This document shows positions 51,988 through 61,125 of a stretch of 64,000 nucleotides of DNA, in pieces. The stretch spans positions 186,001 through 250,000 of the forward strand of contig CAWIQE010000036.1 of assembly GCA_963838155.1 (NCBI GenBank), given 5' to 3'. Position 1 is the stretch's first letter, and each line of letters starts with the position of its first letter. Below the pieces are notes generated by a model. The model saw only the letters and a program-made list of their open reading frames with translations, was not told where the DNA came from and ran no database searches. Source of the DNA: Pararhizobium_B sp963838155 (GTDB taxonomy: Bacteria; Pseudomonadota; Alphaproteobacteria; Rhizobiales; Rhizobiaceae). The position numbers and the translations under genes are program-made.

Positions 51988-53369
51988 TCAGTCGGCGCGC
52001 ACTCGTCGCGGATCGCCAGGCGTGCTGGCTCGTCGACCAGCGGATGCGTCACCCAGAGCGAGATCAGCCAGCCGGGAGCGGCGAGATGCCCGCCACGATG
52101 CCCTCGAGCGGAGAGAGATCGAAGCGGAGCCGGCCCAGATGACCACCGACATGGGGCCGACGAGCGAGGCGAGCGTGGCGACGACGCTCGGCCGCACGGC
52201 GAGCGCCATCTCGCCCCAGCATGGGGATGTGCTGCGCACGGCGCGCACGGCGATGTACGCATGGAAGGGGATCGCGAGAACAGGCTGAACGCGACCGCCT
52301 CCCCGAGATGCGGCGATGCCGCGTGACCGCCGAACCGGCCACGCGACGAGGGCGCGCTGGACAGGTCCTGACCGCCCCGATCGCCACAGCACCGGGAAAT
52401 TCAGCTCGAGGTGAAGGAGAGAGAAGCGCCAGCGACTGATCCGCCGATCGGCCGGCCTCGCCCCATTGCGGGCCGAGCGGTGTGGCGATCGGTGGGCAGC
52501 ACCGCCATCGAGGCGAGCGCCGGCCACTGCACCCCGGTATGTGGAGACGCCGCGCAGGTAGGGCTCCCAGGGATAGCTCCTGGCGGTGCGCCCGAGAAGG
52601 CCGGCACCGCGAGGCGTGATCCCGCAGAGGAGGTCTTTCCGGCAGCGCGAGAGGTTGGTCGCCCGGTGTAGAGACCGACCGCCGAGGCGGACACGGTCCG
52701 CCCGAGGTCATGCCGGGCAGCGTCTCGTAGATGGGTAGAGCCCAGGTGGCGCCGACATAGGAGCTGACGACACCTCGAGCGCAGGCCCCTCGTCGTCAGG
52801 CCGAGACGACAGGTCCGTGTAGCACCAGCGACAGACCGCCGACGTGACGGCCGCCGCGAGCGTGGCCCAGGCGAGCTCTGCGCTCGCCCCGAGGGCGGCG
52901 AGGGAGACGGTCGTGACCGCCGTCACCAGGGCCGTCGCCGTGGCGATCAGCGCCACCCGCGAGAACGCCATCTCACGCTGCTCATGCCCTGCATGGGCAG
53001 GGTCACGTGTTCGAGCAGCGCGCACACCGCCAGGATGTGGAGAACGGCACGAGCACCGGCTCCTCGTAGAGACGCGCGATCCAGGGCGCCGACACCAGCA
53101 GCCGATCACCGCGACCAGCGTCGCCAGCGTCAGGACCGAGAACGCCGCACGCTTGTCGCCGGTCGTCAGGTCGGGCTTCTGGACGAGGTAGTTGATGCTC
53201 GCGATTCGCGCAGCGACAGCACCAATTGGCCATCGAGGCGGCGATGACGGCGACGCCGACTTCCTTCGGATGCAGAATGCGGGAGGCGATCACCATGGTG
53301 CCGCAGTCAGCACCATCGCCAGATAGCGTGGAGCGTCATCAGGACGACGGCAGCGCGAACGGTATTCAT
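51988..53369 (-). pseudogene. Oligosaccharide flippase (Wzx/MATE-type polysaccharide transporter), frameshifted
   Basis: Reading the minus strand across frames gives MNTVRAAVVLMTLHAI at the start (complement 53367-53369), then MVIASRILHPKEVGVAVIAA, the arm LLVSAPWIARLYEEPVLVPF, the hydrophobic VALIATATALVTAVTTVSLA and SLAALGASAELAWATLAAAV, and lower down PFHAYIAVRAVRS, SVVATLASLVGPMSVVIWAG. The membrane-helix pattern and the KEVG motif match the polysaccharide biosynthesis transporter family. At least four indels break it. The C-terminal end is uncertain. Confidence 0.7.
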
Positions 53370-53676
53370 CGGTATGTCCCCCAACGCGGCATGCCCCGTG
53401 CGCCGGTCCGGGCGTTGAAGGGCGGCCATGTGGCGAGTGCAACGGCGCCGCCATCGTCCCGGCATGAATGTGCTGGAAGGGCGGCCTGCTCATCAACGCA
53501 CTTCTAAACGTCCCTTGCGGTTCGGTCTCCTCACAATCGGCAAGGAGGGCCCAGCAAGCTCGCCAAATTGGGTATTGTCGAAGCCCTGTGGATGGCTGCG
53601 GGACCGGACGATTGCGGCCCCTTGTTCAAGCGGCAGTTAAGCGCGGGAGAGAAGGGGGTGTGGGGAAGAGAGCGTC
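53370..53676. other. 307-base interval, nothing recognised
   Basis: Between the start of the flippase remnant and the stop of the KpsF gene, both on the minus strand. Short open frames only; I see no convincing gene, palindrome or terminator. The part nearest 53440-53560 still shows the composition of the indel-rich tract. Confidence 0.4.
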
Positions 53677-54705
53677 TCACGCTTCCGGCAGGCCCAGGCG
53701 AAGGAAATCGTGGACGTGGACGATGCCGATCGGCCGGTCGCCGCCGGCGGCCTCCACGACGAAGAGCGCGGTGACCTTCTGCGCGTTGAGGAACTTCAGC
53801 GCGTCCTCGGCCGGCATGGCCGCGTCGATGACCCTCGGCGTCCTCGTCATGACGCGGTCGGCGGTGGCGTCCGCGATTTCGGTGATGTGACGCCGGAGGT
53901 CGCCGTCGGTGATGACGCCGACGAGCGTTCCGTCGGCGTCGACCACGCCCGCGATGCCGAAGCTCTTCGAGGTCATGGTCATGATGACTTCCGCCATGGG
54001 AGTCTCCGGCGCGACCAGCGGCAGCCGCTCGCCGCCATGCATGAATTGCGACACCTTCGCCAGCTTCAGCCCGATGCTGCCGCCGGGATGCAGGCGCTTG
54101 AAATCGTCGCGCGTGAAGCCGCGCTTCTCCATGACCGCCATGGCGAGGGCGTCGCCGAGGGCGAGCATCATGGTGGTGGACGTCGTCGGAGCGATGCCGA
54201 CCGGGCAGGCCTCGTCCGCCGGCGGCAGGACGAGCGGAACGTCCGCTTCCCGGATCAGGCTCGACCGCGATCCCGAGGATATGCCGATGATGGGCACGCC
54301 GAGGATCTTCAGGTGCTCGATGATCGGCAGCAATTCCGCCGTCTCGCCGGAGTTGGAGATCAGGACAACGACGTCCCCCGGCGCGATCATCCCCATGTCG
54401 CCATGCGCGGCCTCGGCGGCGTGGAGGAAGAAGGCGGGAGTGCCGGTCGAGGCGAGGGTGGCCGCGATCTTGGTGCCGACATGGCCGGACTTGCCGAGGC
54501 CGCAGACGATCGCGCGGCCCTTCATGTCGATGAGCGCCCGCACGGCCGATACGAACGTCCCGTCGAGGCTCCGTCCGAGCGCGTCGACGCCCGCGGCCTC
54601 GATGGCGACGACGTTGCGTCCCCGCTCCAGCACCTCCCGCGCGAAACCGTCGTCCCTTCCCCCGGACGTCCCCTTTGACATCGATGTCGTATCGGTCGTG
54701 TTCAT
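53677..54705 (-). CDS. KpsF/GutQ family sugar-phosphate isomerase (arabinose-5-phosphate isomerase)
   Basis: 342 residues. An N-terminal SIS domain (AIVCGLGKSGHVGTKIAATL, VLISNSGETAELLPIIEHLK) is followed by two CBS domains (from MHGGERLPLVAP and from VMTRTPRVIDAAMP). Members interconvert ribulose-5-P and arabinose-5-P for Kdo synthesis in LPS and capsule. ATG at complement 54703-54705 (MNTTDTTSMSK). The gene is intact and bounds the indel-rich part of the polysaccharide locus. Confidence 0.93.
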   Translation of the reverse strand: MNTTDTTSMSKGTSGGRDDGFAREVLERGRNVVAIEAAGVDALGRSLDGTFVSAVRALIDMKGRAIVCGLGKSGHVGTKIAATLASTGTPAFFLHAAEAAHGDMGMIAPGDVVVLISNSGETAELLPIIEHLKILGVPIIGISSGSRSSLIREADVPLVLPPADEACPVGIAPTTSTTMMLALGDALAMAVMEKRGFTRDDFKRLHPGGSIGLKLAKVSQFMHGGERLPLVAPETPMAEVIMTMTSKSFGIAGVVDADGTLVGVITDGDLRRHITEIADATADRVMTRTPRVIDAAMPAEDALKFLNAQKVTALFVVEAAGGDRPIGIVHVHDFLRLGLPEA

Positions 54706-54797
54706 GGCACCCGAGGCGCGCCTCCGATTGTCGCCCCGCCGGCCGCGTGCGGCGGCTCCGGTCGCCGGACATCTGTTTTCAGAGCGGCACGGGACTG

Positions 54798-55814
54798 TCA
54801 AGCGACCGCAAGAACGCGATCGCCCGCCGGCATGGCCGGGCGGGCGTCCGTTCGGGGAAACGTCGCGGGTGGCCGCTTGCGCTCAGCCGCGGCCGTCGCC
54901 GGAGCCGGTCGCCGAAGCGCAGGATCTTGTCCTGCGTCGCCGTCGTCGTCGTAGAGGCTGACGATCTCCTCGGGCAGGCCGGAGCCGTCCGCGGCGTTCA
55001 CGTAGTCGCGCATGGTCGTCCCGGTGCAGCGCGAATAGACGTTGGCCGCGCCGCGCCGGGCGACGACGTCGTCGAGGGCCACAGTCCTGAAGTCGATGCT
55101 GTAGCGCGCGAGTTCGGTGGTGTTCGGGACGGTCTCGTGCAGCTGTGCGCCCGAGAAGAGGATGATGCCTCCCGGCGGCGGCAGGATGCGCATCGATTCG
55201 CCCTCGAGCGACTGCTGCGGCTTGGGCTGTTCGCGCGTATCCGACTTCACGTGCTTGGCCGCGTCCGCACGGCTCTTGGTGTTCCATTCGTAGTAGTTGT
55301 AGATCTCGGAATTGTTCGCCACCGGCTCGCGGAAATAATGCGGGTAGAAGCCCATGGCGTTGTCCGGCTGCAGCGGATAGATCGGCATCCACCAGTTGAT
55401 CTGGCACATCGGCGCCGAGTACCAGGTGTCGCGATGCGGGTGGAACGCGTAGGCGATCCCCGACGACAGGAAATGCGAGGGATAGGCAGAACGCATCCGC
55501 GGCACGTCGTAGAAGAGCTTCTGGCGGTCGATGCCGTACTCCTCCATGAGCGCGGGGATGATGCGCTTGCACTCCGGATGGTGGATGAAGGCGGGCTTCA
55601 GGGTCGACAGGATGCCGGCCACCTCTTCCGCCGACAGGTGCTCGTGGATCGACCGCGGATCGTGCGGCGCGAAGGCCTTGACGAGCATCTCGTCGGCCAG
55701 CGCGATCAGCTCGCGCGAGGCCTTCGACGGAGACAGGACGATCAGGTCGCCGGCATAGAGGCGCTCTCGACGCTCGGCGTCGTCGAACTCCGGGTCGAAG
55801 AAGACGGATGGCAT
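54798..55814 (-). CDS. Phytanoyl-CoA dioxygenase-like protein
   Basis: 338 residues resembling the 2-oxoglutarate/Fe(II) phytanoyl-CoA-dioxygenase-like group. AYAFHPHRDTWYSAPMCQIN gives an HxD-type metal pair and ILFSGAQLHETVPNTTELAR the distal His, with YSIDFRTV holding the 2-oxoglutarate Arg. The C-terminal 45 residues are compositionally odd (Arg/Ala/Pro rich) and may be out of frame. It is on the same strand as the DegT gene and is likely part of the same locus; the substrate is unknown. Confidence 0.75.
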   Translation of the reverse strand: MPSVFFDPEFDDAERRERLYAGDLIVLSPSKASRELIALADEMLVKAFAPHDPRSIHEHLSAEEVAGILSTLKPAFIHHPECKRIIPALMEEYGIDRQKLFYDVPRMRSAYPSHFLSSGIAYAFHPHRDTWYSAPMCQINWWMPIYPLQPDNAMGFYPHYFREPVANNSEIYNYYEWNTKSRADAAKHVKSDTREQPKPQQSLEGESMRILPPPGGIILFSGAQLHETVPNTTELARYSIDFRTVALDDVVARRGAANVYSRCTGTTMRDYVNAADGSGLPEEIVSLYDDDGDAGQDPALRRPAPATAAAERKRPPATFPRTDARPAMPAGDRVLAVA

Positions 55815-56010
55815 GTGCTGGTTCTCCTCGAGTAGCGTGATACCGGCGGAGGGGTCCTGGCTGGGCTGCCCCGATCCTTCCCGAACGGCAATCTATCGGC
55901 ATGCCGCCGGCTGCGGCGATCCGGGTAATTGGCGTAGCCGGGTCGGCGAATCGTGCAATTTCGGAGTAGGCGTGGCGAACCGCGATTCGCGAAGCGTGGA
56001 CAGGCCCTGG

Positions 56011-56095
56011 AGCGCTTCCAGGAAAAGTGGAAACCGGTTTTCCGTCCGGAAGCGCGCAAAAGCAATGAGGTAGAGCCTGTTCGCGAGTGAAGGGG
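56011..56095. repeat. Dispersed palindromic repeat, full copy overlapping the DegT gene end
   Basis: The first 46 bases are identical to those at 20461, and the right arm GTAGAGCCTGTTCGCGAG parallels TAGAGCGTGTCCGCGATT there. The right end coincides with the last homologous codons of the DegT aminotransferase (minus strand). Confidence 0.9.
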
Positions 56096-57240
56096 AAGGA
56101 GGCGGCGGCCTCGACCAGCGTCTCGATGATGAATTGCTGCGTCTCGTCGTCCAGATAGGGATGCATCGGGAGGCTGAAGACCTCGTCGCACAGGCGCTCC
56201 GAGACGGGCAGGCCGTTGCCTGCGACGGGATAGTGCCGGTAGGCCGGCTGCCGATGAAGCGGCACCGGATAGTAGATGGCGATCGGGATGCCCTTGTCCT
56301 TCAAATGCGCCACGAGCCGGTCGCGCTGCCCGCCGGTCGCCCGGACCGTATATTGAGCGAAGACCGACAGCATGTCGTCGGGCACGGCGGGCGTCTCGAC
56401 GGCACCGGCGAGCCCCTCCCGGTAGCGCCGTGCGACCGTCTGGCGCGCCTCGATCTCGTCGGGAAAGATCGCCAGCTTTTCCAGGAGGATACCGGCCTGT
56501 ATCGAATCCATGCGTCCGGTCATGCCGATGCGCACATTGTCGTACTGGTTCGCGCCCTTGCCGTGGAAGAGCAGCGAGCGCACCACCTCGGCGAGTTCGT
56601 CGTCCTCCGTGAACACCGCGCCGCCGTCGCCGTAGCAGCCGAGCGGCTTGGCCGGGAAGAAGCTGGTCGCCGTGGCGTCCCCGCAGGTGCCGGCCCGCCG
56701 GCCTCGGTAGCTGGCGCCGAAGCTCTGGGCGGCATCCGACAGAAGCCAGAGCCCCTCCGCTTCGGCCATCGATTCGAGCGCGTCGTAGTCGGCCGGCAGA
56801 CCGAACAGGTCGACGGCGATGATCCCGGCGGGCACGTGGCCGGCCGCGCGCGCCTGGCCGATCGCCGTCTCGAGCGAACGGGGGTCGATGTTGAAACTGT
56901 CCTCCAGCACGTCGACGAAATAGACCGTCGCCCCGAGCCAGGCTACCACCTCGGCCGTCGCGACGAAGGTGAAGGCCGGGCAGAACACGGCGTCGCCCGG
57001 CTTGACGCCCTTGGCCATGAGGACGAGCGCCAGCGCATCGGTTCCGCTGGAGACGGCGATCGCGTTCCTCGCGCCGCAGAAGCCGGCCAGCTCCGACTCC
57101 AGCTCGCCGATCTCCGGACCCATGATGTACTGCCCGTGGTCGAGGGTGCGCGCGATCGCGGCATCGATGCGGTCGCGAATGCGCTCCTGTTGCCGGGCGA
57201 GGTCGACGAAGCGGATGGGGGATTTGGGCGCCTTGGACAT
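56080..57240 (-). CDS. DegT/DnrJ/EryC1/StrS family sugar aminotransferase
   Basis: PLP aminotransferase for nucleotide-sugar amination. Residues 1-387 are homologous: RFVDLARQQERIRDRIDAAI, SSGTDALALVLMAKGVKPGD (PLP-phosphate), DAAQSFGAS, and the Schiff-base Lys in ATSFFPAKPLGCYGDGGAV; MTGRMDSIQAGILLEKL and the C-terminal FSLPMHPYLDD also match. The frame does not stop at the expected place; it reads through the repeat at 56011-56095 and stays open to 54883, overlapping the dioxygenase-like gene in another frame. I give the homologous span. ATG at complement 57238-57240 (MSKAPKSPIRFVD). Confidence 0.9.
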
Positions 57241-57421
57241 GACGGGAAGATCCTGCTCCAGGTGGAATGAGGACGGCAGTGCACCACGACTGCGCCATCC
57301 TGTTAATCGCATCGCCTTTTCGGGTCCAGATGCGCGCGGCGGAAAATGTCGTCCGCGCCGCGCGGGACGCATCGGCGGCCGGCTCGACGGAGAAGGCACC
57401 GGGGGCGGATTCTCACGATAA

Positions 57422-57449
57422 TTGTCGGAACGAAAAAAATAGTTATAAT
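57422..57449 (+). promoter_or_regulatory. Sigma-70-like promoter upstream of the small membrane protein gene
   Basis: TTGTCG (57422-57427), a 16-base A-rich spacer and TATAAT (57444-57449), which is a good match for a housekeeping promoter in a GC-rich genome. It lies 45 bases before the ATG at 57495 with AAGGAG in between. Confidence 0.6.
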
Positions 57450-57494
57450 GGACCGGATCGGAAATCCCTCGACGGCAGCGAGAAGGAGGGGGGC

Positions 57495-57803
57495 ATGGAA
57501 TTCTGGTTCATCATCTTGATCGGCGCGTCGATGGCCTCGCTCGCCTGGATCCTCATGCTGCCCTTTTCCCAGTTCCGCCGGGGGCTGCGCCGCGCCGCCT
57601 CCTGGATGGCGGCGCTTTCGGAGGGCTGCTTCCTCTTCTTCGCGCGGCTCGCCCTCAGCGAGTCCCTCGGTCTCGGAAGGCGAAACCGGTTCCGGCCCAC
57701 CCCCCACGAGGTTTCTCACGTGCGCCGCTTCATCGTCGCCGCCTGCGCGGGAACCGACCCTCGCGCCGCCGCCGGGAAGAGCGACGGCGCCGCCTGGATC
57801 TGA
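57495..57803 (+). CDS. Small membrane protein of unknown function
   Basis: 102 residues, opening with a transmembrane segment (WFIILIGASMASLAWILML) and then a basic, hydrophobic second half (GLRRAASWMAALSEGCFLFF). No family recognised. A clear AAGGAG(G) site and the promoter at 57422 support expression. It precedes ppdK by 51 bases on the same strand. Confidence 0.65.
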   Translation: MEFWFIILIGASMASLAWILMLPFSQFRRGLRRAASWMAALSEGCFLFFARLALSESLGLGRRNRFRPTPHEVSHVRRFIVAACAGTDPRAAAGKSDGAAWI

Positions 57804-57854
57804 CGGCCGGCATCCGCCCATAGCGAAGCGTTTATTGCGCCTGCGAAAAAGGCT

Positions 57855-60554
57855 ATGATTCCCCGCGAAGGAACGGGGACGATCATCGTGTCGAAGTGGG
57901 TTTACGGATTCGGCCGCGCCGAAGCCGACGGAAATGCCAGCTTGCAGGAGGTCCTGGGAGGAAAGGGCGCCAATCTGGCCGAGATGTGCACGCTCGGTCT
58001 GCCGGTCCCGCCCGGGCTGACCATCACCACCGAGGTCTGCCGCCATTTCCTGGCGAACGACCGCAGCTTTCCCGACGGCCTCGCCGGCCAGGTGGCGGAG
58101 GGCATCGCCAGGATCGGCGAGGAGACGGGGCGCCGTTTCGGAGATCCCGAGCGGCCGCTCCTGCTTTCCGTCAGGTCCGGCGCCCGCGTCTCGATGCCCG
58201 GCATGATGGACACCGTCCTCAACCTCGGCCTCAACGACCGCACGGTGGAGGGACTGGCCGCCGACACCGGCGACGCCCGCTTCGCCTGGGACAGCTACCG
58301 CCGGTTCATCCAGATGTTCGGCGACGTGGTGATGGGCGTCGACCACGAGGTCTTCGAGGAGATCCTGCAGGACGAGAAGGCCGCCCACGGCCACGAGCTG
58401 GACACGGGCATGGGCGCCGCCGAATGGCAGGCCGTCGTCGCCCGCTACAAGGCCATACTCGAAGAGGATTTCGGCGAGACCTTCCCGCAGGATCCCGAAA
58501 AGCAGCTCTGGCTCGCCATCCGCGCCGTCTTCTCCAGTTGGAAGAACGCCCGCGCCGTCACCTATCGGCATCTGCACGCCATCCCGTCCTCGGCCGGCAC
58601 GGCCGTCAACCTGCAGGCCATGGTGTTCGGCAATCTCGGCGAGAGCTCCGCCACCGGCGTCGCCTTCACGCGCAACCCGTCCACCGGGGAACGCCGGCTC
58701 TACGGGGAGTTCCTCGTCAACGCCCAGGGCGAGGACGTCGTCTCCGGCATCCGCACGCCCCAGGCGCTGACCGAGCGCGGCCGCATCGACACCGGCTCGG
58801 ACAAGCCGTCGCTGGAAAAGCTCATGCCGGAGGTCTTCGCCAGCTTCTCGGACATCTGCGCCCGGCTCGAAAGCCACTACAAGGACATGCAGGACCTCGA
58901 ATTCACCATCGAGCGCGGCAAGCTGTGGCTGCTCCAGACGCGGCGCGGCAAGCGGACCGCGCGGGCCGCCCTGAAGATCGCAGTCGACATGACCGAGGAG
59001 GGTCTGATCGGCGAACACGAGGCGGTGACGCGGATCGAGACCGGCTCTCTGGACCAGCTCCTGCATCCGACGATCGACCCGGGCGCCGAGCGCACGCTTG
59101 TCGCCTCCGGCCTCCCCGCCTCGCCGGGCGCGGCTTGCGGCGAGATCGTGTTCACCTCCGAAGACGCCGTCAGGGTTGCGGCCGAGGGACGCAAGGCCCT
59201 CCTCGTCAGGACGGAGACCAGCCCCGAGGACATCCACGGCATGCGCGCGGCCGAAGGCATCCTCACGGTCCGCGGCGGCATGACCAGCCACGCCGCCGTC
59301 GTCGCCCGGGGCATGGGAAAGCCATGCGTTTCCGGCGCGGGAAGGCTGCACGTCGATCTCAGGAACGGCGTCCTGAGCGCCCCCGGGCACAGGTTCCGCA
59401 AGGGCGACGTCCTGACGATCGACGGCACCGCCGGGCACGTCCTCCAGGGACGCGTGCCCATGCGCCAGCCCGAATTGTCCGGCGACTTCGCGCGCATCAT
59501 GGAATGGGCGGACGCGGCGCGCCGCATGAAGGTGCGCGCCAATGCCGAGACGCCGTCGGAAGCCCGTGCGGCGCGCGACTTCGGGGCCGAAGGCATCGGC
59601 CTCTGCCGTACCGAGCACATGTTCTTCGAGGCGGATCGGATCGGGGCGATGCGCGAGATGATCCTGTCGGACAACGAGGCCGGCCGGCGCGCAGCGCTCG
59701 AAAAACTCCTGCCCATGCAGCGTTCGGACTTCGTCGAGCTCTTCGAGATCATGAACGGCCTTCCCGTGACGATCCGCCTGCTCGACCCGCCGCTGCACGA
59801 GTTCCTGCCCAAATCGAAGGCCGAGATCGCCGAGGTCGCCGCCGCCATGGCGATGGATCCGGAACGCCTCGAGGAGCGCGTCGAGGCACTCTCCGAATCC
59901 AATCCGATGCTCGGGCACCGCGGGTGCCGCCTCGCCATCTCCTACCCGGAGATCGCCGAGATGCAGGCGCGCGCGATCTTCGAGGCCGCCGGGGAGGCGG
60001 CGGAGCGCAGCGGCGCGGCGATCATCCCGGAGATCATGGTCCCGCTCGTCGGCCTCCGCCGCGAACTCGACTTCGTCAAGGAGCGCGTCGAGGCCGTGGC
60101 GGGCAAGGTCGCCGCCGAGACGGGCCGCCCTCTGGACTACCTCGTCGGCACCATGATCGAGCTTCCGCGCGCCGCCCTGCGGGCCGGCGCCATCGCCGAA
60201 GCGGCCGAGTTCTTCTCCTTCGGAACCAACGATCTCACCCAGACGACCTTCGGCATCTCCCGCGACGACGCCGCCCCCTTCCTGGCGACCTATCTGGAGA
60301 AGGGCGTTCTCGAGCGGGATCCCTTCGTCACCATCGACGAGGAAGGGGTGGGCGAACTGATCCGCCTCGCCGCGGACAAGGGACGCAAGGCGCGCCCGGA
60401 CATCAAGCTCGGCATCTGCGGCGAACACGGCGGCGATCCCGCGTCGATCCGCTTCTGCGAGCAGGTCGGCCTCGACTACGTCTCCTGCTCGCCCTTCCGC
60501 GTGCCGATCGCCCGCCTGGCCGCCGCCCAGGCGGCCATCATGGCCTATCGATAG
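57855..60554 (+). CDS. ppdK: Pyruvate, phosphate dikinase
   Basis: Interconverts pyruvate, ATP and phosphate with PEP, AMP and pyrophosphate. 899 residues, the usual length. N-terminal ATP-grasp part (LGGKGANLAEMCTLGLPVPP), the swivelling phosphohistidine domain with GGMTSHAAVVARGMGKPC, and the PEP/pyruvate-binding barrel (GLCRTEHMFFEADRI, GHRGCRLAISYPEIAEMQAR, FSFGTNDLTQTTFG). The ATG at 57855 is used; a GTG at 57888 (SKWVYGFGRAEADG) is nearer the usual N-terminus and may be the true start. Confidence 0.97.
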   Translation: MIPREGTGTIIVSKWVYGFGRAEADGNASLQEVLGGKGANLAEMCTLGLPVPPGLTITTEVCRHFLANDRSFPDGLAGQVAEGIARIGEETGRRFGDPERPLLLSVRSGARVSMPGMMDTVLNLGLNDRTVEGLAADTGDARFAWDSYRRFIQMFGDVVMGVDHEVFEEILQDEKAAHGHELDTGMGAAEWQAVVARYKAILEEDFGETFPQDPEKQLWLAIRAVFSSWKNARAVTYRHLHAIPSSAGTAVNLQAMVFGNLGESSATGVAFTRNPSTGERRLYGEFLVNAQGEDVVSGIRTPQALTERGRIDTGSDKPSLEKLMPEVFASFSDICARLESHYKDMQDLEFTIERGKLWLLQTRRGKRTARAALKIAVDMTEEGLIGEHEAVTRIETGSLDQLLHPTIDPGAERTLVASGLPASPGAACGEIVFTSEDAVRVAAEGRKALLVRTETSPEDIHGMRAAEGILTVRGGMTSHAAVVARGMGKPCVSGAGRLHVDLRNGVLSAPGHRFRKGDVLTIDGTAGHVLQGRVPMRQPELSGDFARIMEWADAARRMKVRANAETPSEARAARDFGAEGIGLCRTEHMFFEADRIGAMREMILSDNEAGRRAALEKLLPMQRSDFVELFEIMNGLPVTIRLLDPPLHEFLPKSKAEIAEVAAAMAMDPERLEERVEALSESNPMLGHRGCRLAISYPEIAEMQARAIFEAAGEAAERSGAAIIPEIMVPLVGLRRELDFVKERVEAVAGKVAAETGRPLDYLVGTMIELPRAALRAGAIAEAAEFFSFGTNDLTQTTFGISRDDAAPFLATYLEKGVLERDPFVTIDEEGVGELIRLAADKGRKARPDIKLGICGEHGGDPASIRFCEQVGLDYVSCSPFRVPIARLAAAQAAIMAYR

Positions 60555-60778
60555 AAGTCTCGCAGGATCCCCACGAAAACTCCGGCGCGTGGTTTGGAAC
60601 CGGTAACCTGTTCGGCCATTTCATGACGAGGGGCGGGACTGACACGAAAGCTTTACATGCCCGCCATTCAATCGGCCCGTTTCTGTCCTTGGATGGACGC
60701 GTTTCGATGGCAGAGTGCTTTTCAGGGTCGGCGGCCTTTGACGCGCGATTTCGGGAACAGGCAAGAGGAGACGCTTCG

Positions 60779-61051
60779 ATGGATACGATTCATGTCGTTT
60801 ACGGATCGGCCTGGTCGGGCCGGTCGGTCCGCGCCCACACCCTTGCCGTCGAGCGCCGCAACGCGTTCGTCCACGAGATCGGCAACGATCAGGACGTCAA
60901 GCTCATCCTCGGCAGCCGTTACCGGCACTGCATCGCGATTTTGAACGCCGGCGACGAGACGCACGCGCGCTCGACGATCGAGCGCTACGCGTCGAGGGCG
61001 AAGGTCGAGCTCTGCGACGTCACGTTCGAAGCCGCTCCCATGCACATCTGA
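60779..61051 (+). CDS. Small hypothetical protein
   Basis: 90 residues, no transmembrane segment. MDTIHVVYGSAWSGRSVRAH starts at ATG 60779 with AGAGGAG 9 bases upstream. The body is a mixed alpha-beta pattern with CDVTFEAAPMHI at the end; no family recognised. Convergent with kup. Confidence 0.65.
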   Translation: MDTIHVVYGSAWSGRSVRAHTLAVERRNAFVHEIGNDQDVKLILGSRYRHCIAILNAGDETHARSTIERYASRAKVELCDVTFEAAPMHI

Positions 61052-61125
61052 GGCCTGTCGGGGAAGGCCGGCGACCGGCTTTCTTCCCGGGAAGACGCGC
61101 CACGCCCGAGGCGGCACCGTCCGGC

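Noticed and set aside
57303..60428. Very long open frame antisense to ppdK
   Set aside because: GC-rich codon bias opens antisense frames; the translation has no family motifs, and the sense gene is a textbook PpdK.
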